Made by a program: the position numbers and the translations under genes. Under the pieces are notes generated by a model. That model worked only from the letters and a program-made list of their open reading frames with translations, made no database searches and was not told the DNA's origin. DNA of 64,000 nucleotides from Thermoplasmata archaeon (GTDB taxonomy: Archaea; Thermoplasmatota; Thermoplasmata; Thermoplasmatales; GCA-001856825), in NCBI GenBank assembly GCA_021797855.1, contig JAJZYX010000002.1:25043-89042 (forward strand). The letters are read 5' to 3'. Below are positions 1 through 8,911 of the stretch, one piece after another (the stretch's first letter is position 1; each line of letters begins with the position of its first letter).

Positions 1-463
1 TAAAACAACCGTTGTCGGTTTCCTTGAAGGCAATTGAAGGAAGATGCTTTCCCACGGATGCATAATATGCAGGTAAATCTGACCAATTCGTTCGCAAGAT
101 TTCTACGTGTCTTTGGATTTCCCAGAATATTTTGGAATAGGCCTCCACCTTTAATCCCTTACTGATACGTTTCCCAGCGTAAAAGCCAGGTTTTCGAGGT
201 GGTATAACGATTTTTACGTCCTTCTCCTTTGATGATAGACCTATCCATCCTTCGCCGCTGAAGTCTTCTTCAGACAAAAAGTTGTTTATCTTAAAACATA
301 CGAGACATGATTCCGAGCAGAGTGGAAAGCAGACTTCTAAGACATTCCTCCTTATTAATATGGAAAGGAAATAATTCCCAGAAATTCTATAATTCTGCTC
401 TCTAACTTCTTTTGGGGAAGTTATTAATAACCCTTTGTTCGTTGTACCAAGGTCAGATTTCAA
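1..463 (-). CDS. Unrecognised protein, N-terminal part, cut by window edge
   Basis: The minus strand stays open in one frame from about 463 to base 1, roughly 154 codons, and continues beyond the window. There is no ATG in this frame. A TTG at 461-463, with GAAGGTG just upstream, is the most plausible start and would overlap the end of the nitrilase homologue by 11 bases, suggesting co-transcription with it. The visible part is rich in Cys near residue 45 (CFPLCSESCLVC) and later reads as an ordinary soluble protein with Lys, Glu and aromatic residues. I recognise no family. It may belong to the amino-sugar island by position only. Confidence 0.5.
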   Translation of the reverse strand, partial: MKSDLGTTNKGLLITSPKEVREQNYRISGNYFLSILIRRNVLEVCFPLCSESCLVCFKINNFLSEEDFSGEGWIGLSSKEKDVKIVIPPRKPGFYAGKRISKGLKVEAYSKIFWEIQRHVEILRTNWSDLPAYYASVGKHLPSIAFKETDNGCF

Positions 464-1454
464 GCTCTACAACACCTTCGTCAAATGCCAATTCTCTGTC
501 AATAACGGTGCTCCTTTCTACATACTCGGTCGGATCGAATTCCTCTATGCCTAAAATCGAATGGAAGCCGGTAGAAGGCTGATTTCCGATATATGACATT
601 TTGGTATCTCCCATTTCTGCTTTCTTTGTTATGCTTGATTGGCCCTCAAACCTGATTTCCATCAAATTTCCTACCATCATTGGATTGATTACATTCTTGA
701 CCCGCTCAATTCTCTGATTGATATAGTACGCTGAATCCATCCATTCTTCTGGCTGCCATCTTCCATTACTAAGGATTGAATTCCACTTTCCTGGGTTTGC
801 ATCTGGCTGAATTATTATCTCAGCCTTTTCAAGCCTCGAAATATATTGTGGAGTAAAGGCATCCATACTTATAGCTATACCAATTTTCCTTCCTTCGATT
901 TCAAAAGTTGAAACATCCGAGATATTTCCAGGAGAAATTCCCAAGTTAATTTCCATGGGAGTCAAAAAAACCTTATCTTGACGGAAAATGAGCTTACCAG
1001 AGGGATTAAAGACGAAAGCACTGTTGTTCACCTTAAAACTGTCTGGCTCCCATTGTTTTTCTCCCTTTCTAAATCTGGACATGTTGTTGCACGCAACGGT
1101 GTATACCCCATACTTTGCTGATAGGGACGAGAACGTGTCATAAAAGTAATTCACGAATCTATCAGTAAGGGAAAGAAAGATTGCAGACACAAAATTTTCA
1201 ATTTCATTATTTTTAGCAATTGCATCTATTCTCTCCTGGTCTTTAGAATAGAGAAGTTGGATGGCCTCCGAAGTGGTGCTTGCTCTTATTCCAAAAAATG
1301 CAACTAGAAGACCTACGTCTTCTGGGAATATCAAAGTGTCTCCCTTGTTACACTTCCTATAGAATTTCTCGACGTGTGAGCGGAAGTTACCAGTAAAGTC
1401 GCTTTCTTCAATTTTGAACTGCACGCCAAGAAATCTCATAGGGATTGTATCCAT
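453..1454 (-). CDS. Nitrilase-superfamily homologue lacking the catalytic cysteine
   Basis: The 333-residue protein has the carbon-nitrogen hydrolase layout: a candidate catalytic Glu45 in LIFPEDVG, a Lys161 in FRQDKVFLTPME, and the beta strand that normally carries the nucleophile in GRKIGIAISMDAF. The nucleophile position, usually GxxICYD or similar, is Ser196, so normal thioester chemistry with amides or nitriles looks impossible. It could be a pseudoenzyme, a binding subunit, or an enzyme with a different nucleophile. The start ATG at 1454 is the only good one; the divergent kinase starts 82 bases away. The downstream partial gene overlaps its end. Confidence 0.75.
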   Translation of the reverse strand: MDTIPMRFLGVQFKIEESDFTGNFRSHVEKFYRKCNKGDTLIFPEDVGLLVAFFGIRASTTSEAIQLLYSKDQERIDAIAKNNEIENFVSAIFLSLTDRFVNYFYDTFSSLSAKYGVYTVACNNMSRFRKGEKQWEPDSFKVNNSAFVFNPSGKLIFRQDKVFLTPMEINLGISPGNISDVSTFEIEGRKIGIAISMDAFTPQYISRLEKAEIIIQPDANPGKWNSILSNGRWQPEEWMDSAYYINQRIERVKNVINPMMVGNLMEIRFEGQSSITKKAEMGDTKMSYIGNQPSTGFHSILGIEEFDPTEYVERSTVIDRELAFDEGVVELEI

Positions 1455-1491
1455 AAGCGTCTAAAAATCTTTCTTTTTCATTGTGGATGGG

Positions 1492-1500
1492 TATATAAAA
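1492..1500 (+). promoter_or_regulatory. TATA box (box A) for the sugar kinase
   Basis: TATATAAAA at 1492-1500 lies inside a longer upstream reading frame that begins at 1483. A transcript would start near 1520, which favours the ATG at 1537 as the kinase start. Confidence 0.5.
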
Positions 1501-1536
1501 TTAAAGAGATGGAATGGATTATCTCAAGGGATTCTT

Positions 1537-2559
1537 ATGATTATAGCCGTTGATGGAGGTGCAACAAAAACTCTTGGCCTAGTTTTCGACCCAAATGATC
1601 TGAAAGTCAAAGGATTAGGGCTTGCCGGCCCAACCAACCTTACTACGGTTTCCAAGAGGGAAATAGTTTCAAATTTGGAAAAAGTCATACTTGAATCTTG
1701 CCAGAGCGCGCGCATTGATGTTGGAGAATTGGAGAGAGGCCTCTTTGGTATAGCAGGAGTCGGAGATTCAGAAAAAACCACAAGATTTGGTAAAGAGACC
1801 GTCTCAAGACTAACTGGGAGACACGATTTCCAGGTGATTAATGATGGCCTCCCAGCCTATGTAATGGCCAATCTTTATAATGACGGAGTTGTGTTTGCAG
1901 CCGGAACAGGAAGTGTCTGTTTCTTCAAAAGGGGGAAGAGAATAGAGAGGAAAGGTGGCTGGGGTTGGTTTTCAGGTGATGATGGATCGGCTTCCTGGAT
2001 CGCCAAGAGGGGACTTAACTTAGCAACTAAGGAATTCGATGGCATACTTAAACAGAGACTTCTTTCCAAAGAGGTTGAGGACTATTTTAATTGCGGATTC
2101 AGGGATGCCATATCTCTTGCTGAGACGAAGACTGACAAGAGATTCATTTCAGGGTTTGCCCCAAGCGTCACAAAATTGGCATCTCATGGATACCTGCCAG
2201 CTATTTCTATAATGGAGGAGTCCGCCGAATATGTTTCATCTTTAATAAATTCTTTAGTCTCGAAATTTTCTGGATCTCCGAGAATTTCAATAGTTGGTGG
2301 AACAATGATGGCAGGGAATTTCTATATAGATATGATAAGAAAAAAAATTGGTCACAAATTGAACATTTACTACGGATATCAGGTTGCTTCAGGAGGATTG
2401 CTGCATCTCATGAACGAGATGGGGCACAGACCAACTTTTGAATTGCGGGATTCGATTCTCGCGCAAATCGATGAATTGCTGTACAGGAAAAGCAAGAGAG
2501 AGATTAGACTGTTCTTGAATTTCGACAAGGAATGGAAAACTCTGCATACCGGGTTATGA
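1537..2559 (+). CDS. BadF/BadG/BcrA/BcrD-family sugar kinase (GlcNAc or KDG kinase-like)
   Basis: This 340-residue ASKHA-fold kinase opens with the phosphate-1 motif IIAVDGGATKT and has the substrate loop GPTN, an FAAGTGS segment around residue 127 and a GGW-GW-GDDGSASW segment typical of N-acetylglucosamine kinase-like proteins. An ATG at 1483 is possible but precedes the TATA box, so 1537 is preferred. Members of this family phosphorylate N-acetylglucosamine; a Thermoplasma acidophilum member was reported as a 2-keto-3-deoxygluconate kinase. Its neighbours (SIS deaminase-like protein, GH1, PIG-L deacetylase) favour an amino-sugar substrate, which is inference. It converges on the SIS gene with a 31-base gap. 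Confidence 0.8.
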   Translation: MIIAVDGGATKTLGLVFDPNDLKVKGLGLAGPTNLTTVSKREIVSNLEKVILESCQSARIDVGELERGLFGIAGVGDSEKTTRFGKETVSRLTGRHDFQVINDGLPAYVMANLYNDGVVFAAGTGSVCFFKRGKRIERKGGWGWFSGDDGSASWIAKRGLNLATKEFDGILKQRLLSKEVEDYFNCGFRDAISLAETKTDKRFISGFAPSVTKLASHGYLPAISIMEESAEYVSSLINSLVSKFSGSPRISIVGGTMMAGNFYIDMIRKKIGHKLNIYYGYQVASGGLLHLMNEMGHRPTFELRDSILAQIDELLYRKSKREIRLFLNFDKEWKTLHTGL

Positions 2560-2590
2560 GTTGAGCTTTGCTTACCCTTATAAGGTAAGG

Positions 2591-3565
2591 CTAATAGACC
2601 ACCTTAGATAACCTGGAAGGCTTGTCGGGATTATAACCTAGCCTTGTGGCATTGAAGTATGAAAGCAACTGGAAAAATACAAGCATAATTATAGAGCTGC
2701 TCACCTCATCATGCATGTCCAGGAGATACTTCTTCTCCAGAAATTCCGTTACATCAACCACCTGACCTGAATATTCCCTTATACTCTTTTCCACTTCCCG
2801 GTCTGAATTTAACATGAACACTGCACAGTTCTTGCCAAGCATCTGTTTCGGGCCGTGAAGGAATTCTCTTGTCGGGTAAGCGACAGACAGGGAGCCACTC
2901 GTTTCAGTAAGTTTAAGTGACGATTCTAGGGCAATTGGATATAGGAGCCCAGATCCGAGAAAGATAGAGTTAGAATATTGATTGGAAACAACTTCTATGA
3001 CGAAATCAGGTCTCTCTATAATTGAGTCAACACCTTTCTCGGCTTTTATCAGGGAGCTTGTTAGTTTGTCTCTTTGCGAATGATATGATATGAATAATGA
3101 AGTAAGGAGTTGGGCAAGGTGGGATTTCGTTGCAGGTATGGATTTTTCCTCCCCGACGTTCGTGAGAATAGTGACATCCGAAGCTAATTCTAGTTTTGAA
3201 TCTGGAGTATTTGTTATCGCAACAACCCTTGATTTGAGGGACCTAATGTACTCTGCAGCCCTAATGGCATCTACGCTATTGCCTGACTGGCTGAATATCA
3301 CCGCTGTCTCATTCACCCCCCTTCCTTTTATCATCAATCTTGCTTCACTTGCAAATATAGGGATTGAATTTAACCCATTCCTGTTGAGGAGAATTGATAG
3401 ATAGACCGCAGCGTTATAGCTCGATCCGCTCCCTAGTGAGTAGATAACGCCTGACTCATTTAAAATATTCAAAACGGATTCCTTTACAATAAAGTCCCTT
3501 GTCCTATATTGTTCCAATATTGATGGTTCTTCATAAATTTCATCCAGCATAAGAGACATATACAC
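2591..3565 (-). CDS. SIS-domain sugar isomerase/deaminase, GlmS isomerase or GlmD-like
   Basis: The 324 residues hold two SIS domains without the glutamine amidotransferase domain of full GlmS. Visible motifs are SLGSGSSYNAA (sugar-phosphate loop), SQSGNSVDAIRAAEYI, EKSIPATKSHLAQLL and TREFLHGPKQML, the last being a hallmark of GlmS-type and glucosamine-6-phosphate deaminase proteins. Without an ammonia-producing domain, the likely role is to interconvert aminosugar phosphate and fructose 6-phosphate in the deaminating direction, as proposed for GlmD in Thermococcus chitin breakdown. It follows the GH1 gene on the same strand, 75 bases downstream, with its own TATA-like stretch and a GGGGAGG ribosome-binding site. 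Confidence 0.78.
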   Translation of the reverse strand: MYMSLMLDEIYEEPSILEQYRTRDFIVKESVLNILNESGVIYSLGSGSSYNAAVYLSILLNRNGLNSIPIFASEARLMIKGRGVNETAVIFSQSGNSVDAIRAAEYIRSLKSRVVAITNTPDSKLELASDVTILTNVGEEKSIPATKSHLAQLLTSLFISYHSQRDKLTSSLIKAEKGVDSIIERPDFVIEVVSNQYSNSIFLGSGLLYPIALESSLKLTETSGSLSVAYPTREFLHGPKQMLGKNCAVFMLNSDREVEKSIREYSGQVVDVTEFLEKKYLLDMHDEVSSSIIMLVFFQLLSYFNATRLGYNPDKPSRLSKVVY

Positions 3566-3640
3566 TCGACCTCCCCTTCAAATAAATTCTTTTTCTTGAC
3601 GCTATAGAACTGTGAAATCTTAATTTGTTCGGTTCTTTTT

Positions 3641-5083
3641 TCATTTCCTCTTTCGCTCCACCGGCTGACCCTTGCATATCCTTTCATATATTTCCGCTGA
3701 CTTCCTCTTCTCTCTCCTTTTTGTCTCGTAGTCCACCTCATATAATCCGAATCTCATTGAGAATCCCTTTGCCCATTCAAAATTGTCAAGGAGGGACCAG
3801 TGGAAGTATCCCTTCACTGGAATCTTATCAATCAAGATTGCTTTAGATAGCTCAGTCAGGTGATCGATTATGAAATCGCCTCTTTTTTCGTCCCTGGAAT
3901 CTGCTATCCCATTCTCGAGGATGTATATTACTCTCCCGTATTTTTCATAGATCCATTTCAGAACATGTCTCATTCCCGGAGCAAAAATGTCCCACTGAAA
4001 ATCACTACAATTATCACATGGCAAAATTCTCATGGGAAGCGCGCCCGCGTATCTTCCTTCTTGAAAATACTCGACTCTCAATCTTGAGTAATAGTCAATT
4101 CCTACATAGTCGGCTCCACCGAAGTTTGGAATTTTCTCATCTGGCTCCCCCGAGAGATTATTGTCAAATTTTCCTTCCACAGCAGCGTTCAGTATCCATT
4201 CGTTGTTTAGATACCTAGCAGTGTTGGCAATCTCCAGATCTCGTGGGTCTTGGCTTTTTGGTTCAAAGTAAGGAGGTGCGGTTCCGATCCCTGTTTCCCT
4301 TCCTGTATTGCTTTTCAAAATTTTGTATGCGAGGTTATGTGCGAAGGCTAAGTTCCTTTCTACCTTGAACCCCAACGGAACATCTTCAAGCCCTGGCGGG
4401 AATCCCGATGAGGGGCCAAAGATATACCCATTAGTCGCAATAACTTCAGGCTCATTTATCGTTTCCCAGCAGTCTACCTTCCTGCCTAACGTTTGAGAAA
4501 TGAAGTATGAGTACTTAGCAAATTCCTCCACAGTTCTGATGTCTAGCCATCCCTTTTCTTCGGTATTTTCAGTATCCATATGGCATTTGTCTGGCCTATG
4601 AAGCCATAGAGGAAGCGGCCAGTGGTATAGTGTCATGAAGACTTTCAATCCCATAGAATGGGCATAATCTATCATTTTTCCGTAGTGCTCCAGGGCATCC
4701 TTGTCAGCAAGCGATTTGAGCTGCCTCAAAGAATTGGGAGATTGCTCGAAACGTAAAGGTTCGCCCTTCTCATTTCTAATGAAATTTCCGTCAGATGAGA
4801 ATGTTGGTTCTTTGAAAATTCTTCCCCATTCTATGCTCATTCTAATGGCGTTGGTTCCTAGAGACCTAGCGCGGCGCATGTCTTCCTCATAAAGGTCCCA
4901 GAATCCGTCTCCATTCTGTGGCTTATCCCCAGACACCAAGCCTTCCCGGGCAATTTCCTCGCTGTTAGCCCATAGGTACCAGTCTGTTCCCTCACAGACA
5001 GAATCTTCGGAAATTCCCATTTCTGTTTGAAAGGCTGATAAGGCAGTCCCCCAAATGAATCCGTCGGGAAACTTGAGTTGCAT
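3641..5083 (-). CDS. Glycoside hydrolase family 1 beta-glycosidase (LacS-like)
   Basis: This 480-residue protein is full length for archaeal GH1 enzymes. The acid/base Glu211 sits in WETINEP and the nucleophile Glu390 in YILENG; the C-terminal DNFEWAKGFSMRFGLYEVD motif that shapes the substrate site is intact. HWPLPLWLH and SGFPPG resemble Sulfolobus LacS-type enzymes. No signal peptide is seen, so it acts on imported oligosaccharides. It is upstream of the SIS gene on the same strand and divergent from the PIG-L deacetylase, so a glucosaminide substrate is possible. Beta-glucosidase or beta-galactosidase activity remains the default expectation. Confidence 0.93.
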   Translation of the reverse strand: MQLKFPDGFIWGTALSAFQTEMGISEDSVCEGTDWYLWANSEEIAREGLVSGDKPQNGDGFWDLYEEDMRRARSLGTNAIRMSIEWGRIFKEPTFSSDGNFIRNEKGEPLRFEQSPNSLRQLKSLADKDALEHYGKMIDYAHSMGLKVFMTLYHWPLPLWLHRPDKCHMDTENTEEKGWLDIRTVEEFAKYSYFISQTLGRKVDCWETINEPEVIATNGYIFGPSSGFPPGLEDVPLGFKVERNLAFAHNLAYKILKSNTGRETGIGTAPPYFEPKSQDPRDLEIANTARYLNNEWILNAAVEGKFDNNLSGEPDEKIPNFGGADYVGIDYYSRLRVEYFQEGRYAGALPMRILPCDNCSDFQWDIFAPGMRHVLKWIYEKYGRVIYILENGIADSRDEKRGDFIIDHLTELSKAILIDKIPVKGYFHWSLLDNFEWAKGFSMRFGLYEVDYETKRREKRKSAEIYERICKGQPVERKRK

Positions 5084-5197
5084 GCTGGCTTATTTGTTCT
5101 GATAATATGAAGTTGCTTCCCCGTAGTGGTCACACTATATTTCCCATGGAAATGAATCGAACCAAAATCTTAAATGAAGTTAACATTACCAACTAGT

Positions 5198-5950
5198 ATG
5201 GATTTTTCGGAATTCCTGGAGGGGATTGAGCTCAACCAGCTCCGCAGAGACGTCCTTTTGAAATCCAAGAGGATTATCTCGTTTGCACCTCATCCCGATG
5301 ACAATGAACTAATCGCAGGTGGCTTCATATATCGAAAAATTAGAGAAGGAGCATCGTTTCTACTAGTTGTCGTAAGTGATGGAGGGAAAGGTAGCAGAAC
5401 TGTGGACGAAAGGAAACTGATAAGGATAAGAAAGAAAGAACAGAAAGATGCATTAGCAATCCTGGGTTCAAAAAATGTTAAGTTTCTCGGCTATAAAGAT
5501 TCTGAAGTCCCTCTCCCGTCTCTTCTGAGGGGGGACATAATAAAAATCCTTCGAGATTTCAAGCCTGATCTCGTAATAACGGTCGATCCTTTCCTCCCGT
5601 ATGAAGTACACCCTGACCACGTTAATACTGGTCTTGCCGTGCTGCAAGCAGTTCTCTTTTCTGAATTCCCGAATATTGGGGAGGGAAAACCAGTTAACAG
5701 ACCAAACGTAGCTCTTGGCTTTACCTTCAACCCTAACGTGATTCTTGACTGCTCAGAAAATATGGATAAAAAAATTGAATCGTTAAAATGTCACAATTCG
5801 CAATTCCCACACGATTCTTCATTGGAGACTCTTAAAGCAGTTTCAGCCCTTTATGGGAACAGAATAGGTGTTGGATACGGGGAACCATTCAGGGTCCTAA
5901 TGCCCAATGAGTTGCACATAAACGTTCTTGGGGGAATGATTCCTCGGTGA
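5198..5950 (+). CDS. PIG-L/LmbE-family N-deacetylase
   Basis: The zinc-binding signature PHPDDN lies near residues 31-36 and a second motif HPDHVNTG appears in the middle of the chain; together these define PIG-L-type deacetylases of N-acetylglucosamine conjugates, which include diacetylchitobiose deacetylase of Thermococcales. Length is 250 residues from the ATG at 5198. An upstream ATG at 5174 overlaps a TATA-like CTTAAATG and is less likely. It is divergent from the GH1 gene across a short shared promoter region. Other PIG-L members act on mycothiol-type thiols or lipids, so the substrate is inferred from context. Confidence 0.82.
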   Translation: MDFSEFLEGIELNQLRRDVLLKSKRIISFAPHPDDNELIAGGFIYRKIREGASFLLVVVSDGGKGSRTVDERKLIRIRKKEQKDALAILGSKNVKFLGYKDSEVPLPSLLRGDIIKILRDFKPDLVITVDPFLPYEVHPDHVNTGLAVLQAVLFSEFPNIGEGKPVNRPNVALGFTFNPNVILDCSENMDKKIESLKCHNSQFPHDSSLETLKAVSALYGNRIGVGYGEPFRVLMPNELHINVLGGMIPR

Positions 5951-5998
5951 CTTATTAGCTAGTCACGAGGTTGTATCATAGAGGTCATTCATCGGACT

Positions 5999-7177
5999 AT
6001 TTTTGAGAGGAGACTGCGTTACAAAGTATGTGTAGGTCACGGGTACCTCTTGCTGAACATTTCCTTCAACTCGTCCCTGCATTTAAAATATCCGTTAAGG
6101 ACTCTATGAGAATACTTCTCATTGAGTTCCGCCACCCTCAGATAAACGATCTTGAGCGCTGATTCCTCTGTTGGAAAGGAATCTATCACCTTTATGCGTC
6201 TTCTCACCTCCTTGTTCATCCTCTCTATGATGTTGTTGCTGTGTATTGATCTCCTTATTGCCTGAGGGTACTGGAAGTAGGTGAACAGGTAGTTCACCTT
6301 CTTCTCCAGGTTGTATATCTGTCTTGGATACTTCTTGCTCCACTGCGATTTGAACATGCTGAGCCTGGCCAGTGCATCTTCCCTCGTGTCAGCCGTGAAT
6401 ACCCCTTCAGCTCCCTGTCTATCTGCAATTTATCTGATTCTCTGACCTCAGATTCAAGGTTCCTTGATGCATGTACTGTGCAGAGCTGGAAATCCGCCCT
6501 TGGGAATACTCGTCTCACTTCCTCATCAAGTTTCGGCAATCCGTCCGCTATGAACAGCAAGGGCTCCCTCACTCCCCTGTTGTAGAGATCATCTATCACC
6601 GCCGTATATGACAGATGGGATTCCTTAGATGCCAGATAGAATCCCAGTATCTCATATTCACCAGATTCCCTGATGCCCATTGCCAACAGTATTGGTTCCT
6701 TCTCCACTGTATCTCTCCTCAGGAAGAAAAATAGGGCATCAAGGAATATGGCGATGTATCGAGATTCGAGAGGCCTGCTCTGGAATCTCTTTATTTTACA
6801 TGGCATCCTTGATTCTGGAAATAGAGGACCTGGAGTAACGGTTCTGGAATATCTCTTCCAGTATCTCTGATGCCTTCCTTGTTGAAACTCCCTTTGAGTA
6901 CGGGGAGATTATCAGTTCGTCCAGCCCTATGGATCTGCCGTAAGGGTCAAGTGCAGCAGACCTGAATCTCCCTTCCCTGTCCCTGGGAACGGTGAGATCG
7001 TCTATCTCCCCGAACTTCGTCTTCGCCTTCCTCTCATAGAAACCGTTCCTTAAACCTCCATGCTCCTCTATGAACACATCCCTCTCCGTGTTCATGAGGC
7101 TCTCAAGGTATTCCTTCACTGCATATTCTACAGCAGAAAAGATTTTTGAGTGGCTAAAACGCTGTCTACAGAAAAAT
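5999..7177. mobile_element. IS256-type (mutator) insertion sequence, decayed
   Basis: A transposase remnant is flanked by an imperfect terminal repeat: ATTTTT, then AGAC-GCGTT, at 5999-6020, matched in reverse at about 7158-7177. The two arms differ by one or two indels, so the edges are approximate. I see no clear 8-9 base target duplication. The right edge coincides with the stop codon of the neighbouring membrane-protein gene. Confidence 0.6.
6037..7119 (-). pseudogene. IS256-family transposase, broken by two frameshifts
   Basis: Three successive minus-strand frames make one transposase of about 360 residues. The N-terminal piece (7119 to 6796) carries RNGFYERKAKTKFGEI and SKGVSTRKASEILEEIF; the middle piece (6806 to about 6400) has the core RYIAIFLDALFFFLRR, YEILGFYLASKES and FIADGLPKLDEEV with the catalytic Asp residues; the C-terminal piece (to 6037) has RSIHSNNIIERMNKEVRRR with the final Glu. 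Frame changes occur in an A-rich run near 6800 and a GGGG run near 6405. The reading is seen directly; whether the shifts are real mutations or base-calling errors cannot be told from sequence alone. Confidence 0.88.
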
Positions 7178-7578
7178 CAGCGTGTTTTCGATAGCACGAT
7201 TCCACAGACTACTGCCATCAGCATCGGCACCACAATCAAGACCAAATATATGAGGGACAGCGGAAAAGGAATGTATTCCCCACCGTAAACAATTATCGTC
7301 CTTGTAGCATCGTATAGGACAGCTATAGGTATAAGTCCCGTAACGATTATCACCACACTCCCTAACGGATTTCCTCGTCCCCCTCCCAAGACTGCCAGCC
7401 CTGTAAGTATTCCCACACCCGCCATGAGCATAGGTAGAGAATCATAAAATGCAGCAGCAATGAAGGCTGATGAAGAAAAATTAATCGTAAACGCAAGGGT
7501 CAAGACACCCACAAGCAGGTCCAATGCCGAAGCTGCGAGGCCTAACGCCACGGCACTTTTATGTCCAGCATTCACCAA
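7177..7578 (-). CDS. Small membrane protein, four predicted helices
   Basis: The 133 residues are dominated by four hydrophobic stretches at about 8-30, 44-66, 73-93 and 103-128, with a short basic tail (SKTR). No family is recognised. The stop codon touches the end of the adjacent insertion sequence, so the insertion may have landed immediately after this gene or trimmed its tail. It is divergent from the two membrane genes that begin at 7687. Confidence 0.55.
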   Translation of the reverse strand: MVNAGHKSAVALGLAASALDLLVGVLTLAFTINFSSSAFIAAAFYDSLPMLMAGVGILTGLAVLGGGRGNPLGSVVIIVTGLIPIAVLYDATRTIIVYGGEYIPFPLSLIYLVLIVVPMLMAVVCGIVLSKTR

Positions 7579-7686
7579 TGAGAAATCTTCGACCTTACTT
7601 AAGGGGTGGTTTTACGGTTTTTAAGTAATACTAACTTATTTAAGGCAGACTAAATTTCTAAAGGCGATGGATAGTGAAGGTTCTCA

Positions 7687-8121
7687 ATGACCCCAAAATT
7701 CATTAAAATTTCCAGATACCTTCTGATGGCCATTCTTCTGCTCTTGGTAATACAATACATACTAGGTATGGTAGTGAACATATATGCTCTACCCCCTTAT
7801 ACCCCTTCCAACTTAGGTGTTCATTACGTTTTCGGCTACGTAGTGGCACTTGTTGGACTTATAACACTCGTTTTCGTTGCCTTTTCAGGAAAATTAGGTG
7901 CGATTTCTTTTTCCGCCATAGGTTTCATATCCATCGTAATTGCGGGAGAATCAGGAAGAGGGTTTGCATTCCTCTCACAGCACGCCGGAATATACTCGCT
8001 ATCCATGGCTCTTTCCTGGCTCCTATCATTCAGCTCTTATTTCATTAGCCTGCATTTATTATCTATCTATTCCCAAAAGAGCATTACTACGGGCGAGAGA
8101 TTAGATCGCCATGGAATCTGA
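7687..8121 (+). CDS. Integral membrane protein, four predicted helices
   Basis: The 144-residue product has hydrophobic segments near 10-32, 44-66, 72-90 and 98-125, with little soluble sequence. I do not recognise it. Its end overlaps the next membrane-protein gene by 11 bases, so the two are probably translated together. The upstream region contains an AT-rich promoter-like stretch (TTTAAGTAATACTAACTTATTTAAGG at about 7619-7644). Confidence 0.6.
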   Translation: MTPKFIKISRYLLMAILLLLVIQYILGMVVNIYALPPYTPSNLGVHYVFGYVVALVGLITLVFVAFSGKLGAISFSAIGFISIVIAGESGRGFAFLSQHAGIYSLSMALSWLLSFSSYFISLHLLSIYSQKSITTGERLDRHGI

Positions 8122-8731
8122 TGCAAATAGGTCTTTATGGGATAGCCTAAAGAGAGGAACAAGACTGGGAATATACCTGATTCTTTTGATTTCTACGGGC
8201 TTCTTCGGAATAGTGGTAGGATATATTATCTACCTAGAGGCGACTAATAGCCCTGTTCCGGTGTTGTCGGATTTCCCTCCCTTTATAGCAAGCCTGTTGA
8301 TAATTGGCGTCTCTTCCGTTATTGTTTCTGTATACATGTTGTCTATGAAGAGGTCCTCGCGCTCAGACGTTCTCGGCGCACTTTGGATTCTGGCTCTTCT
8401 TCCGATGTCAGTTTCACTCTTCAATGACTATACTTCTGTAGATTTGCTTCCAATGGTGCTGATAGTAGTTTCAGCAATATTGTTATGGAAGGGAAACAGG
8501 AACATGAAGTGGTTTTTACCAACTGGCATTATAATAGCAGCATGGTTTTTATTTGATCCCCTCAATCACACTGTTGATTATATTTTGCTTTCGACTGGTA
8601 TGTCTGGGCTCGGGATCGTCAAAGAGGGAGCACAGCTTGCACTTCAACGTGCTTTCTATGACTGGTTGAGGATGTCGTTTTTCCTTGCCATCTACGTTGC
8701 AACTTTGCGTTACAAACCTTCACGTCCCTGA
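8111..8731 (+). CDS. Integral membrane protein, about six helices
   Basis: This 206-residue protein has hydrophobic segments near 18-40, 52-75, 84-102, 108-123, 130-147 and 185-198. The short N-terminal MESDANRSLWDSLKRG segment is probably cytoplasmic. No motif identifies a family. The start overlaps the end of the preceding membrane gene in another frame, suggesting a two-gene unit. Confidence 0.6.
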   Translation: MESDANRSLWDSLKRGTRLGIYLILLISTGFFGIVVGYIIYLEATNSPVPVLSDFPPFIASLLIIGVSSVIVSVYMLSMKRSSRSDVLGALWILALLPMSVSLFNDYTSVDLLPMVLIVVSAILLWKGNRNMKWFLPTGIIIAAWFLFDPLNHTVDYILLSTGMSGLGIVKEGAQLALQRAFYDWLRMSFFLAIYVATLRYKPSRP

Positions 8732-8870
8732 GTTCGATTAAATCTTCTGGTCTGTGAGTCCGATGCTGGAAGGCAGGTTGACTGAGCTCATTGTTTATTA
8801 AATGGAAAAATATTTAGAGCGAAAAATAATATTATTGTTTATAGACCTATTCTTACCACAAAGTGTTAAG

Positions 8871-8883
8871 ATACCTATAAATA
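8871..8883 (+). promoter_or_regulatory. TATA box upstream of the 8912 gene
   Basis: CCTATAAATAATG at 8871-8883 is a good archaeal box A match, about 30 bases before the ATG at 8912. Confidence 0.5.
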
Positions 8884-8911
8884 ATGCTTAGAACATTATA
8901 TTCAAAACTAT

